Shown one piece after another: positions 35,062-43,941 of a stretch of DNA of 64,000 nt. Below the pieces are notes generated by a model, which ran no database searches, was not told the DNA's origin, and saw only the letters and a program-made list of their open reading frames with translations. A program made the translations under genes and the position numbers. The stretch lies in assembly GCA_947367855.1 (NCBI GenBank), contig CANBFE010000017.1, positions 1-64,000 on the forward strand. The letters are read 5' to 3'. Position 1 is the stretch's first letter; every line of letters begins with the position of its first letter. This DNA comes from an uncultured Lachnospiraceae bacterium. Its GTDB lineage: Bacteria; Bacillota; Clostridia; Lachnospirales; Lachnospiraceae.

Positions 35062-35706
35062 ATGATTAAGGAGCAGGAGTTTGTTGAATTGTCTGCCAAG
35101 ACAGTGAATGAAGCCATTACTGAGGCATGCAGGAAATTCGGTGTCACCAGTGACAGACTTGACTATCAGGTAATAGATGAAGGTTCCAGCGGTTTCCTGG
35201 GAATCGGTTCCAGGCCGGCTGTCATCAGGGCAGCGGCCAAGATCGAGAACGTTTCCATTGAAGACGTAGCCAGAAACTTCCTCAAGGAAGTATTTTCTGC
35301 AATGGAAATGGAAGTCGTGATAGATGTGGTATACCGGGAAGAAGAGAAAGCGATAGATATCGAACTTTCAGGGGATGAAATGGGTGTGCTCATTGGTAAG
35401 AGAGGGCAGACTCTTGATTCCCTGCAGTACCTTGTTTCCCTGGTGGTAAACAAGGAGATGGAAGAATACATCAGGGTTAAGGTGGATACGGAAAATTACC
35501 GTCAGAGGAGACGGGAAACACTGGAAAATCTGGCCAAAAACATTGCTTATAAGGTGAAAAAGACCAAAAGGCCGGTCTCCCTGGAGCCTATGAATCCCTA
35601 TGAGAGGCGGATCATTCATTCTACTTTGCAGAACGACAGGAATATCTCCACGCACAGTGAGGGAGACGAACCTTTCAGAAGAGTTGTGGTTACTTATAAG
35701 AGATAA
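35062..35706 (+). CDS. jag: RNA-binding protein Jag/KhpB
   Basis: A 214-residue protein with the three expected parts. These are the N-terminal Jag domain (residues ~5-55), a KH domain with GVLIGKRGQTLDSLQ, and a C-terminal R3H domain with NPYERRIIHSTLQ. KhpB works with KhpA as an RNA chaperone tied to cell division and envelope growth. It follows yidC in the usual order. A strong terminator lies after it. Confidence 0.95.
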   Translation: MIKEQEFVELSAKTVNEAITEACRKFGVTSDRLDYQVIDEGSSGFLGIGSRPAVIRAAAKIENVSIEDVARNFLKEVFSAMEMEVVIDVVYREEEKAIDIELSGDEMGVLIGKRGQTLDSLQYLVSLVVNKEMEEYIRVKVDTENYRQRRRETLENLAKNIAYKVKKTKRPVSLEPMNPYERRIIHSTLQNDRNISTHSEGDEPFRRVVVTYKR

Positions 35707-35716
35707 TACACAGACG

Positions 35717-35750
35717 TAAAACCGGATATAGACATTTATATCCGGTTTTA
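35717..35750 (+). terminator. Terminator after jag
   Basis: TAAAACCGGATATA and TATATCCGGTTTTA are perfectly complementary with a 6-nt loop and a short T-rich tail. It separates the rpmH-jag transcript from mnmE. Confidence 0.8.
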
Positions 35751-35792
35751 TGTATATAATCATTCATTTGGCCAGACAACAGGGATGTTAAC

Positions 35793-37193
35793 ATGATAAA
35801 AGAGGATACAATTGCGGCGATTGCCACGGGAATGACTGATTCGGGAATCGGCATTGTGAGGATCAGCGGAGAGGATGCGGTTGACATTGGAGACCGGATT
35901 TTCAGCTCTCCTTCCGGGAAAAAAATTTTAAAAAATGCTGTAAGCCATATGCTGTATTACGGATTTGCGGAAGACCGGGTCAGCAGTTTTACCATAGATG
36001 AAGTGATGGCTGTGGTGATGAGGGCTCCCAGGAGCTTTACAGGCGAGGATACGGTGGAGATTCAGTGTCATGGCGGTGTGTTGGTAATGCGGAAGATATT
36101 GGACGCGGCCCTGAAATGCGGCGCCAGACTGGCAGAGCCCGGGGAGTTTACCAGAAGGGCCTTTCTGAACGGAAGAATGGATCTGTCCAGGGCAGAGGCT
36201 GTTATGGACATTATACACTCCAGAAATGAATATGCTCTGGCATCTTCCCTGAATCAGCTGAAAGGGGCTCTGTCCCGGGAGACAGGGGAACTCAGGAGCC
36301 GGATTCTCCATGAGGTTGCCTTCATTGAATCCGCCCTGGATGATCCGGAACATTTTACCCTGGAGGGATATCCGGAGAGGCTGGCGGCGCAGGCAGATGA
36401 ACTGGAGAAGAGAATAAGAAGGCTGCAGGATACATTTGAAAACGGCAGACTGATCAAAGAGGGAATCAACACAGTGATTCTTGGAAAGCCAAATGTGGGA
36501 AAATCCTCCCTTATGAATTGTCTGGTGGGGGAGGAAAGAGCCATTGTCACGGATGTGGCCGGAACCACAAGGGATATTCTCAGGGAATATGTGAGACTTG
36601 GGGATATCAGCCTGAATGTGACGGATACGGCTGGTATTCGTGAGACGGAAGATACAGTAGAGAAAATAGGTGTGGAAAGGACTTTGGAATATGCTGAGAG
36701 TGCGGATCTTGTTATCTACGTGGTGGACGCTTCGACTGCTCTGGATGAAAATGACAGGGAAATAGTATCACTCATACGAGAGAAGAAAAAATTAGTACTG
36801 CTGAACAAGAGTGATCTGGAGACAAAGGTAACGGAAGAGATGATAGAGGAGCTTTTCGGAGACGGGGATAATGTCTGTACCATTGTAAAAACATCTGCCA
36901 GGGACGGTTCCGGTATAAGGGAATTGGAACGGACTGTTAAGGAAATGTTTTTTCAGGGGGAAATGAAAAGCAGCAATGAAGTGGTCATTACGAACATAAG
37001 GCACAAAGAGGCATTGGAGGAGGCGGCTCTTTCCCTGAACATGGTGAAAAAAAGCATAGAGGAGGGCATGCCGGAGGATTTTTATTCCATAGACCTGATG
37101 GCAGCCTATGCCTCCCTTGGGAGAATTACGGGGGAGGAAGTGGAGGACGATCTGGTGGAGGAGATATTTTCCAGATTCTGTATGGGAAAGTAG
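35793..37193 (+). CDS. mnmE: tRNA modification GTPase MnmE
   Basis: With MnmG it forms the (carboxymethyl)aminomethyl group on U34 of some tRNAs. The 466 residues hold an N-terminal tetrahydrofolate-binding domain, helical domains and an inserted G domain. The G domain has P-loop GKPNVGKSSL, switch GTTRD, DTAGIRET and NKSD. The protein ends in the essential FCMGK motif. It lies 30 bp before mnmG. Confidence 0.97.
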   Translation: MIKEDTIAAIATGMTDSGIGIVRISGEDAVDIGDRIFSSPSGKKILKNAVSHMLYYGFAEDRVSSFTIDEVMAVVMRAPRSFTGEDTVEIQCHGGVLVMRKILDAALKCGARLAEPGEFTRRAFLNGRMDLSRAEAVMDIIHSRNEYALASSLNQLKGALSRETGELRSRILHEVAFIESALDDPEHFTLEGYPERLAAQADELEKRIRRLQDTFENGRLIKEGINTVILGKPNVGKSSLMNCLVGEERAIVTDVAGTTRDILREYVRLGDISLNVTDTAGIRETEDTVEKIGVERTLEYAESADLVIYVVDASTALDENDREIVSLIREKKKLVLLNKSDLETKVTEEMIEELFGDGDNVCTIVKTSARDGSGIRELERTVKEMFFQGEMKSSNEVVITNIRHKEALEEAALSLNMVKKSIEEGMPEDFYSIDLMAAYASLGRITGEEVEDDLVEEIFSRFCMGK

Positions 37194-37223
37194 GGTAGAA
37201 GCTGCGGGCAAGGAGCGGAGAAT

Positions 37224-39149
37224 ATGAGGGATGAATTTGTTGAAAATACAGAGGTATGTGTCATAGGAGCCGGTCATGCGGGATGTGAGGCTGCCCTGGC
37301 CTGTGCCAGGCTTGGACTTGATACAGTGGTATTTACCGTGAGTGTGGACAGCATAGCGCTGATGCCCTGCAACCCCAATATAGGGGGAACCTCCAAGGGA
37401 CATCTGGTGAGGGAACTGGATGCCCTGGGAGGAGAGATGGGAAAAAATATAGACAGGACCTTTATACAGTCAAAAATGCTGAATGTCTCCAAAGGGCCTG
37501 CCGTTCATTCCCTGCGGGCCCAGGCAGACAAGGCGGAATATTCCAGGGCCATGAGAAAGGTTCTGGAAAATCAGGAACATCTTACTATAAAGCAGGGAGA
37601 AGTATGTGAGATTTTGTGGGAGGAGATCCCGGATTCAGGTGAAAAGGGAAAAAAGAGAGTTACAGGAGTAAGGACTTTCACAGGTATGGTTTACAGATGT
37701 AAGGCTGTAATTCTGTGTACAGGGACTTATCTGGGAGCCAGATGTCTGTGCGGGGAATCCATTACCTATACGGGCCCAAACGGACTACAGGCAGCTAGTC
37801 ATCTGACGGATTCCCTGAAGGAGATGGGGATAGAGCTGCATCGTTTTAAGACGGGAACTCCTGCCAGAATGGACGGACGGAGTATTGACTATTCAAAGAT
37901 GGAAGAACAGCCGGGGGATGAACATATCGTACCCTTTTCTTTTTCCACAAATCCCGAAGACATACAGAGGGAGCAGGTCTCCTGTTGGCTGACCTACACC
38001 AATGAAAAAACCCATGAGATTATAAGGGAAAATCTGGACAGATCTCCCATTTATGCGGGAATCATAGAGGGAACCGGGCCCAGATACTGTCCTTCCATTG
38101 AGGATAAAGTGGTTAAATTTGCCGATAAGGAGAGGCACCAGGTTTTCATTGAGCCGGAGGGACTGCACACCAATGAGATGTATGTAGGGGGAATGTCCTC
38201 CTCCCTTCCTGAGGATGTGCAGCTTGCAATGTACAGGACTGTGCCCGGACTTGAGAATTGCAGGATTGTGCGGAATGCCTATGCCATTGAATATGACTGT
38301 ATCAGCGGAAGACAGCTTGATCGTACTCTGGAATTCAAGGAGATAAAGGGATTGTTCAGCGGCGGCCAGTTTAACGGAAGCAGCGGTTACGAGGAGGCGG
38401 CCTGTCAGGGACTGGTGGCCGGAGTAAATGCGGCCATGTCCATTCTGGGAAAGGAACCCCTGACCATTGACAGGTCGGAAGGTTATATAGGTGTGCTGAT
38501 AGACGATCTGGTGACAAAGGATAACAGGGAACCTTACCGTATGATGACGTCCCGGGCGGAGTACAGGCTGCTGCTGCGCCAGGACAATGCGGATCTGCGT
38601 CTCAGGAAAAAGGGATATGAGAAGGGGCTGGTGACGGAGGAGGAATACAGATGCCTGACAGAGAAGCAGAGACTTATCCAGGAAGAAGTAAAGCGTCTGA
38701 AGAATACCTTTGTAGGGGCAAACAGGGAGATTCAGGGATTTCTGGAAGCGCACGGAAGCTCTTCCCTGAAGACTGCGGCCAGTCTGGCGGAACTGCTCTG
38801 CCGCCCGGAACTTTCCTATGAAATACTGGAGGAAGTGGACAGGGAGAGAAAACCCCTTCCGCCACAGGTTCTGGAACAGGTTGAAATCGAGATAAAATAC
38901 GAGGGATATATAGAGAGACAGAGACGGCAGGTGGAGCAGTATAAAAAGATGGAGAAAAAGCTGATACCCGGGGACATTGATTATGACCAGGTATCCTCCC
39001 TGCGTCTGGAGGCAAGGCAGAAACTGAAACTGTTCCGGCCATCCTCTCTGGGACAGGCCTCCAGGATATCGGGAGTGTCTCCGGCGGATGTGTCCGTCTT
39101 GCTGGTTTATCTGGAGCGGTACAGAAAACAGGTGGGAGAAAAGAAATGA
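37224..39149 (+). CDS. mnmG: tRNA uridine-5-carboxymethylaminomethyl modification enzyme MnmG
   Basis: FAD-dependent partner of MnmE. The 641 residues contain the dinucleotide-binding motif VIGAGHAGCEAA, the signature GPRYCPSIEDK and GQFNGSSGYEEAACQGL. The C-terminal helical domain binds MnmE and tRNA. The stop overlaps the start of a MATE transporter gene by 4 bp. Confidence 0.97.
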   Translation: MRDEFVENTEVCVIGAGHAGCEAALACARLGLDTVVFTVSVDSIALMPCNPNIGGTSKGHLVRELDALGGEMGKNIDRTFIQSKMLNVSKGPAVHSLRAQADKAEYSRAMRKVLENQEHLTIKQGEVCEILWEEIPDSGEKGKKRVTGVRTFTGMVYRCKAVILCTGTYLGARCLCGESITYTGPNGLQAASHLTDSLKEMGIELHRFKTGTPARMDGRSIDYSKMEEQPGDEHIVPFSFSTNPEDIQREQVSCWLTYTNEKTHEIIRENLDRSPIYAGIIEGTGPRYCPSIEDKVVKFADKERHQVFIEPEGLHTNEMYVGGMSSSLPEDVQLAMYRTVPGLENCRIVRNAYAIEYDCISGRQLDRTLEFKEIKGLFSGGQFNGSSGYEEAACQGLVAGVNAAMSILGKEPLTIDRSEGYIGVLIDDLVTKDNREPYRMMTSRAEYRLLLRQDNADLRLRKKGYEKGLVTEEEYRCLTEKQRLIQEEVKRLKNTFVGANREIQGFLEAHGSSSLKTAASLAELLCRPELSYEILEEVDRERKPLPPQVLEQVEIEIKYEGYIERQRRQVEQYKKMEKKLIPGDIDYDQVSSLRLEARQKLKLFRPSSLGQASRISGVSPADVSVLLVYLERYRKQVGEKK

Positions 39150-40546
39150 AAAATCAGGATAAGACAGAACTTTTTGAGAGAGTTCCGGTATCTGCAGCAG
39201 TGCGGCAGCTGATCATCCCTACGATTATCAGCTCTTTGATCACAATTGTATATAATCTGGCAGATACCTATTTTGTGGGTATATTAAATGATCCGGTACA
39301 GAATGCAGCCGTTACACTGGTGGCTCCCCTGATGCTTGCCTTTAATGCCGTCAACAATCTGTTTGGGGCGGGAACGAGCAGCATGATGAGCCGTGCCCTG
39401 GGACGGCATGAGGAACAGACGGTGAGGCGCTGCGCAGCTATCGGTTTCTACTGCACGGTATTCTGTTCGGCTCTTTTTTCCCTGTTCAGCATTCTGTTCA
39501 GAAGCAGGCTTCTGCTTCTGCTTGGAGCGGAGGAAAATACCATGGCGGCCACTAACGGCTATATGCAGTGGACGGTGTGCTGCGGCGCGGTTCCGGCCAT
39601 TCTGAATGTGGTCATGGCTTATATGGTGAGATCGGAAGGAGCTACCTTCCATGCAAGTATCGGAACCATCAGCGGCTGTGTCCTGAATATGATACTGGAC
39701 CCTATCTTTATTCTGCCATGGGGACTTAATATGGGGGCGGCCGGAGCAGGAATGGCTACATTTCTGGGAAATACAGCGGCCTGCTGTTATTTCTTCGTCC
39801 TGCTGTATGTGCGCAGGGAGAAAACCTATGTATCCATCTCACCCAGGCTGTTTTCCTTTGACAAGGCTATTTTTCTGGGAATATTTGCAGTGGGAATTCC
39901 GGCCTGCATTCAGAATCTGCTGAATGTGACCAGTATGACCCTGCTGAATAATTTTTCCGCTTCCTTTGGTTCCGATGTGGTTGCATCCATGGGAATTGCC
40001 CAGAAGATCAATCAGGTGCCCCTGAATCTGTTTTTCGGCATGTCTCAGGGGATACTTCCTCTGGTGGGCTATACTTACGCAAGCAAAAATTACCGCCGCA
40101 TGAAGGATACTGTCTTTTACAGTATGAAAATAGGAATCTGTTCCGTGGCTGTCATTTCTGCAGGATATATGATCTTTGCACCGCATCTGGTGCGTATGTT
40201 TATGAACAATGAGGTGATTGTGGGATATGGAACCCATTTTCTCCGGGGGATGTGCCTGCAGCTTCCCTTCATGTGTGTGGATTTTCTGGCGGTAGGAATT
40301 TTTCAGGCCACGGGTATGGGAAACAAGGCGCTGCTGTTTGCTGTTCTGCGGAAAATAGTATTTGAAATACCGGCATTATTTATTTTGAATAAAGTATTTC
40401 CCCTTTACGGACTGCCTTATGCCCAGGTTACCTCGGAATTTATGCTTGCCATCATTGCAGGTTTTGTTATGGTGAAGCTGTTTGCCCGCCTGGAGACAAA
40501 AAAGAAGGAAGAGACGGATGCCATAGAGCAGGGGAAAGGGGAATGA
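39146..40546 (+). CDS. MATE family efflux transporter
   Basis: A 466-residue polytopic protein with about twelve membrane segments in two homologous halves, the layout of the MATE drug/sodium or proton antiporter family. It starts inside the mnmG stop (ATGA) and ends 9 bp before rsmG, so it is part of the mnmE-mnmG-rsmG operon. This placement is not the usual order. The substrate is unknown. Confidence 0.92.
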   Translation: MKNQDKTELFERVPVSAAVRQLIIPTIISSLITIVYNLADTYFVGILNDPVQNAAVTLVAPLMLAFNAVNNLFGAGTSSMMSRALGRHEEQTVRRCAAIGFYCTVFCSALFSLFSILFRSRLLLLLGAEENTMAATNGYMQWTVCCGAVPAILNVVMAYMVRSEGATFHASIGTISGCVLNMILDPIFILPWGLNMGAAGAGMATFLGNTAACCYFFVLLYVRREKTYVSISPRLFSFDKAIFLGIFAVGIPACIQNLLNVTSMTLLNNFSASFGSDVVASMGIAQKINQVPLNLFFGMSQGILPLVGYTYASKNYRRMKDTVFYSMKIGICSVAVISAGYMIFAPHLVRMFMNNEVIVGYGTHFLRGMCLQLPFMCVDFLAVGIFQATGMGNKALLFAVLRKIVFEIPALFILNKVFPLYGLPYAQVTSEFMLAIIAGFVMVKLFARLETKKKEETDAIEQGKGE

Positions 40547-40555
40547 GGTGAGGGC

Positions 40556-41278
40556 ATGGAAATTTATGATACCACAGCATTGGAAAAGGATCTTGCTTCC
40601 CTGGGAATATCCCTGGAACAGGAGCAGATTGCCCGGTTTCTCCGATATTATGAAATGCTCAGGGAATGGAATCAGGTAATGAATCTGACTGCCATAACGG
40701 AATACGGGGATGTGATGAAAAAGCACTTTGTGGACAGCCTTACACTGGTGAAAGTATGGGATGTGAGCCGTCCCTGTTCCCTGATTGATGTGGGAACAGG
40801 GGCAGGTTTTCCAGGGCTTGCGCTTAAAATTGCTTTTCCTGACATGCAGGTTACCCTGTTGGATTCGCTGAACAAGAGAATTCATTTTCTAAACGCAGTC
40901 ATCCGGGAACTGGGACTTACAGGGGTGGAGGCGGTTCACGGCAGGGCAGAGGATTTTGCCAGGCCGGGAAAGCTCCGGGAATGCTTTGATCTCTGCGTTT
41001 CCAGGGCAGTGGCGAATCTCTCCACTTTATCAGAGTATTGTCTTCCTTTTGTAAAAGAGGGAGGGTTTTTCATTGCCTACAAATCGGACACAGTTTCCGG
41101 GGAAATGGCGGAAGCGGAAAAAGCCATTTCCATTCTCGGCGGAAAAACAGTGGAAAAAAAGGAATTTTTTCTTCCGGATTCCGACATCTGCAGAAGCCTG
41201 GCTGTGATAAAAAAGGAAAAAATGACACCGGGGAAATATCCCAGGAAGGCAGGTCTTCCAGGCAGGGAACCTTTATAA
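40556..41278 (+). CDS. rsmG: 16S rRNA (guanine-N7) methyltransferase RsmG
   Basis: Methylates G527 of 16S rRNA (E. coli numbering) using S-adenosylmethionine. The 240 residues include the SAM motif IDVGTGAGFPGLALK, the downstream VTLLDSLNKR and the conserved SRAVANL. The start follows GAGGTGAGG. Loss of rsmG function gives low-level streptomycin resistance in other bacteria. A Lys-rich tail of about 25 residues extends beyond the core. Confidence 0.97.
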   Translation: MEIYDTTALEKDLASLGISLEQEQIARFLRYYEMLREWNQVMNLTAITEYGDVMKKHFVDSLTLVKVWDVSRPCSLIDVGTGAGFPGLALKIAFPDMQVTLLDSLNKRIHFLNAVIRELGLTGVEAVHGRAEDFARPGKLRECFDLCVSRAVANLSTLSEYCLPFVKEGGFFIAYKSDTVSGEMAEAEKAISILGGKTVEKKEFFLPDSDICRSLAVIKKEKMTPGKYPRKAGLPGREPL

Positions 41279-41355
41279 AAAACTGGTTGGCATTCTTTGG
41301 AAAGATGGAGTATAATAAATAAAAAATCATTAACTGGAAGGGCGGCTGTTGTTCC

Positions 41356-42735
41356 ATGGGGGAAAAAGAGAAGAAATCCATTAGAGGAATCAAAATAAAA
41401 AACATAAATATTTATATGATGATCATATCCTGCATTCTGTATCTGATACTGATAGGAGCCACACTCTATGCCTCCGGCAGATACAATACCCTGATATCCG
41501 CAACAGGAGATTATATAGCCTGTGAAAAAAACGCCTCTCTTGTAAAGGAAGGGTCCGATTATCTCACGGAACAGGTGCGTCTGTACGCAGTGACAATGGA
41601 TACAAAATATATGAATGATTATTTTGAGGAGGCGTATACCTCAAAGCGCAGGGATGTGGCCCTGGAGCAGATGCGGCTCTATGATGTGAACAGTGAAATA
41701 GAAGTTTATCTCAAGTCTGCCCTTGACTATTCCAACCGGCTGATGACGGATGAATTTTATGCCATGGCGCTGATTTCCACAGCAAATGAAGTGGACAGGA
41801 ATCTTCTTCCGGAAGATGTAAAAAATATGGGGCTCACGGAAGAGGATCTCCAGCTGACTCCTGAAGAAATGATAGAGAAGGCCCAGGAGATGGTGTTCGG
41901 TTCCGAGTATCAGGAAATGAAGGAAATGATAATGGACAATATATCCCATTTCATTGACAATATCGTGGACGACACCATGCGGAAACAGCAGAAAAGCGCT
42001 TCCCAGCTGAAGATCACAATGACACAGCAGCAGATTCTGATCAGTGTACTTTTCATTGAAAATATACTGATGTTTATCCTGATCATTCTGTTGGTGATAA
42101 AGCCTCTGAGAATATATATCGAGAATATAGAGGACAAAGAGAAGCTGTCAGTGTCCGGTTCCTATGAATTCAAATACCTGGCTCTGACCTATAACAATAT
42201 TTATGAGCTGAATACGGCAAATGAGGAAATCCTGAATTACAGGGCAGAGCATGATGCCCTGACCGGAATCATCAACAGAGGCGCTTTTGACAGGCTGAGA
42301 CAGATTATGAAGACAAACATGTCGCCGATTGCCCTGATGATCGTGGATGTGGATAAATTTAAACTTGTAAACGATCAGTACGGCCATGAGACCGGAGACA
42401 GGGTTCTGAAAAAGGTGGCAAAACTGTTGGAGGAAGGATTCCGGGCCACAGACTATGCGGCAAGAATCGGAGGAGATGAGTTTGCCGTCATTCTCACGGA
42501 AGTAAACGAGGATATGAAAACCGTGATCAGGGAAAAAGTAGATAACATCAATGAGATTTTGAAAAACCCGGAGAACGGACTGCCAAGAACTTCCGTCAGC
42601 GTGGGCGTGGCTTTTTCCCATTGCGGATTTGAAGATGATCTCTACAAAAAGGCGGATTCCGCACTTTATGTGACAAAGGAAAACGGACGCTGCGGCTGTT
42701 CCTTTTATGAAGAGCCTGCAAACAATCCCCTGTAA
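41356..42735 (+). CDS. Membrane-bound diguanylate cyclase (GGDEF)
   Basis: Makes cyclic di-GMP from two GTP. The 459 residues contain a membrane segment at ~19-41 and an outside sensor region of about 180 residues rich in acidic helices. A second membrane segment lies at ~225-247, and the GGDEF domain spans ~285-455. The active-site motif GGDEF is at 372-376. The product-inhibition site RATD lies five residues before it, so the enzyme should be active and feedback-inhibited. It is followed after 9 bp by a coiled-coil protein and a response regulator. Confidence 0.94.
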   Translation: MGEKEKKSIRGIKIKNINIYMMIISCILYLILIGATLYASGRYNTLISATGDYIACEKNASLVKEGSDYLTEQVRLYAVTMDTKYMNDYFEEAYTSKRRDVALEQMRLYDVNSEIEVYLKSALDYSNRLMTDEFYAMALISTANEVDRNLLPEDVKNMGLTEEDLQLTPEEMIEKAQEMVFGSEYQEMKEMIMDNISHFIDNIVDDTMRKQQKSASQLKITMTQQQILISVLFIENILMFILIILLVIKPLRIYIENIEDKEKLSVSGSYEFKYLALTYNNIYELNTANEEILNYRAEHDALTGIINRGAFDRLRQIMKTNMSPIALMIVDVDKFKLVNDQYGHETGDRVLKKVAKLLEEGFRATDYAARIGGDEFAVILTEVNEDMKTVIREKVDNINEILKNPENGLPRTSVSVGVAFSHCGFEDDLYKKADSALYVTKENGRCGCSFYEEPANNPL

Positions 42736-42744
42736 GGAGGTTCC

Positions 42745-43269
42745 ATGGTAATAGAGGATTATAATGCCCTGAAAGACATGCTCCAGGAGCTGCGCAGGGA
42801 GGTAAAAGCACTGAAAAAGCAGATGGAAACCAATACGGAACGAATCCTTGAGATAGAGAGAAGGCTGAAGGTGTTTCATGACGCGGAGCCGGAAGATTTC
42901 AAGGTTTTTTCTCCCAGGACAATGGAAGCAGCCCACAGGGAGGAAATCCGGCAGATAAAGGATGAGAAAGCCCGCCTGGAAGAGCAGAATAAGGAATTGA
43001 ACCAGAGGAGGGAGACTCAGGGCAGGTATGCCAGAACACTGGAAAAGGTGCTGAAGTTCAGGGAAGAAAGCTCCTGCATGGAAAGGGAAGAGGCGGACAG
43101 GCTGCACCGGGAATCCATGGAAGCATTGGATCAAACGGTACAAAAAATAGAACAGAGCAGCGCCCTTATCGTAAAAAATCCCACACAGGCCAGACAGGAT
43201 TTTGCGGTTATCAGCAGAGAGATAAGGGAAACAGTGGACAGGATAAGGGATACGGTCTGGATTGTTTAG
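42745..43269 (+). CDS. Coiled-coil protein resembling the DegS sensor domain, no kinase domain
   Basis: A 174-residue, highly charged protein that is nearly all coiled coil. The end (NPTQARQDFAVISREIRETV and the following DRIRDTVWIV) resembles the DegS pattern in which a helix precedes the RRIIFDLRP segment. The phospho-accepting histidine box and the whole GHKL ATPase domain are absent. AAGGAGG precedes the start. It lies directly before a DegU/NarL-type regulator. It may tether or tune that regulator rather than phosphorylate it; this is inference from context. Confidence 0.55.
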   Translation: MVIEDYNALKDMLQELRREVKALKKQMETNTERILEIERRLKVFHDAEPEDFKVFSPRTMEAAHREEIRQIKDEKARLEEQNKELNQRRETQGRYARTLEKVLKFREESSCMEREEADRLHRESMEALDQTVQKIEQSSALIVKNPTQARQDFAVISREIRETVDRIRDTVWIV

Positions 43270-43282
43270 AGGAGAATTTCCC

Positions 43283-43909
43283 ATGGGTATAACGGTTATG
43301 CTGGCAGAAGAATACACCCTGGTGAGAAAGGGAATAAGGGCACTTCTGGAGACGGACGATACCGTAAAAGTGGTGGAGGAAGCAAAAAACAGAACAGAGG
43401 TTATTGAAAAATTAAATAGCAGAAAAGAGGCAAAATGTCTTCCCGGAGTGCTGCTTCTGGATTTTGGGATATATGGGAAGGAGAGTGTCCGGATTTTAAA
43501 GGAAATCAGGAGTTCCATGCCTGAGGTGAGGGTACTTTTTTTCACCCGGAGGGAAGGTTTTCTGCCGGAGGAATTAAAGGCTGCAGCGGACGGATTTCTG
43601 TCAAAGGATGCGGAGCCCCATGAACTCAGGAGGGCAGTGAAAATTCTTGCAGAGGGCGGAAGGTACGGCAGAACGGAACCGGAGGCAGGGCAGGAGAGAG
43701 AATACATGGATAAACTGGATCTGCTCACTCCAAGGGAGAGACAAATCCTGTATCAGACAGCGGAGGGAAAATTAAATAAGGAAATAGCAGATTATTATAA
43801 AATAAGCGAGCAGACGGTAAAAAATCATCTTTCCAACATTTACCGTAAAATAGATGTAGCGGACAGGACACAGGCTGCTATTTTTGCCATAAACAGTCGA
43901 GGGCATTAA
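43283..43909 (+). CDS. NarL/DegU-type response regulator
   Basis: A 208-residue two-domain regulator. The receiver has phospho-acceptor Asp60 (VLLLDFG), Thr88 and Lys108; the acidic pair is Glu9-Glu10 instead of the common Asp. The LuxR-type helix-turn-helix is at residues ~145-205 (LTPRERQILYQTAEGKLNKE, then SEQTVKNHLSNIYRK). The start at 43283 follows GAGGAG; an earlier frame extension is rejected. No histidine kinase gene is adjacent; the neighbour lacks a catalytic domain. Confidence 0.9.
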   Translation: MGITVMLAEEYTLVRKGIRALLETDDTVKVVEEAKNRTEVIEKLNSRKEAKCLPGVLLLDFGIYGKESVRILKEIRSSMPEVRVLFFTRREGFLPEELKAAADGFLSKDAEPHELRRAVKILAEGGRYGRTEPEAGQEREYMDKLDLLTPRERQILYQTAEGKLNKEIADYYKISEQTVKNHLSNIYRKIDVADRTQAAIFAINSRGH

Positions 43910-43941
43910 CATTGCAGAATGGCCGGGGAGGGGCCCTTGAA

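Noticed and set aside
42148..43728. 526-residue leftward open frame
   Set aside because: It is antisense to the diguanylate cyclase, coiled-coil and regulator genes, has no family-like sequence, and crosses three well-supported genes.
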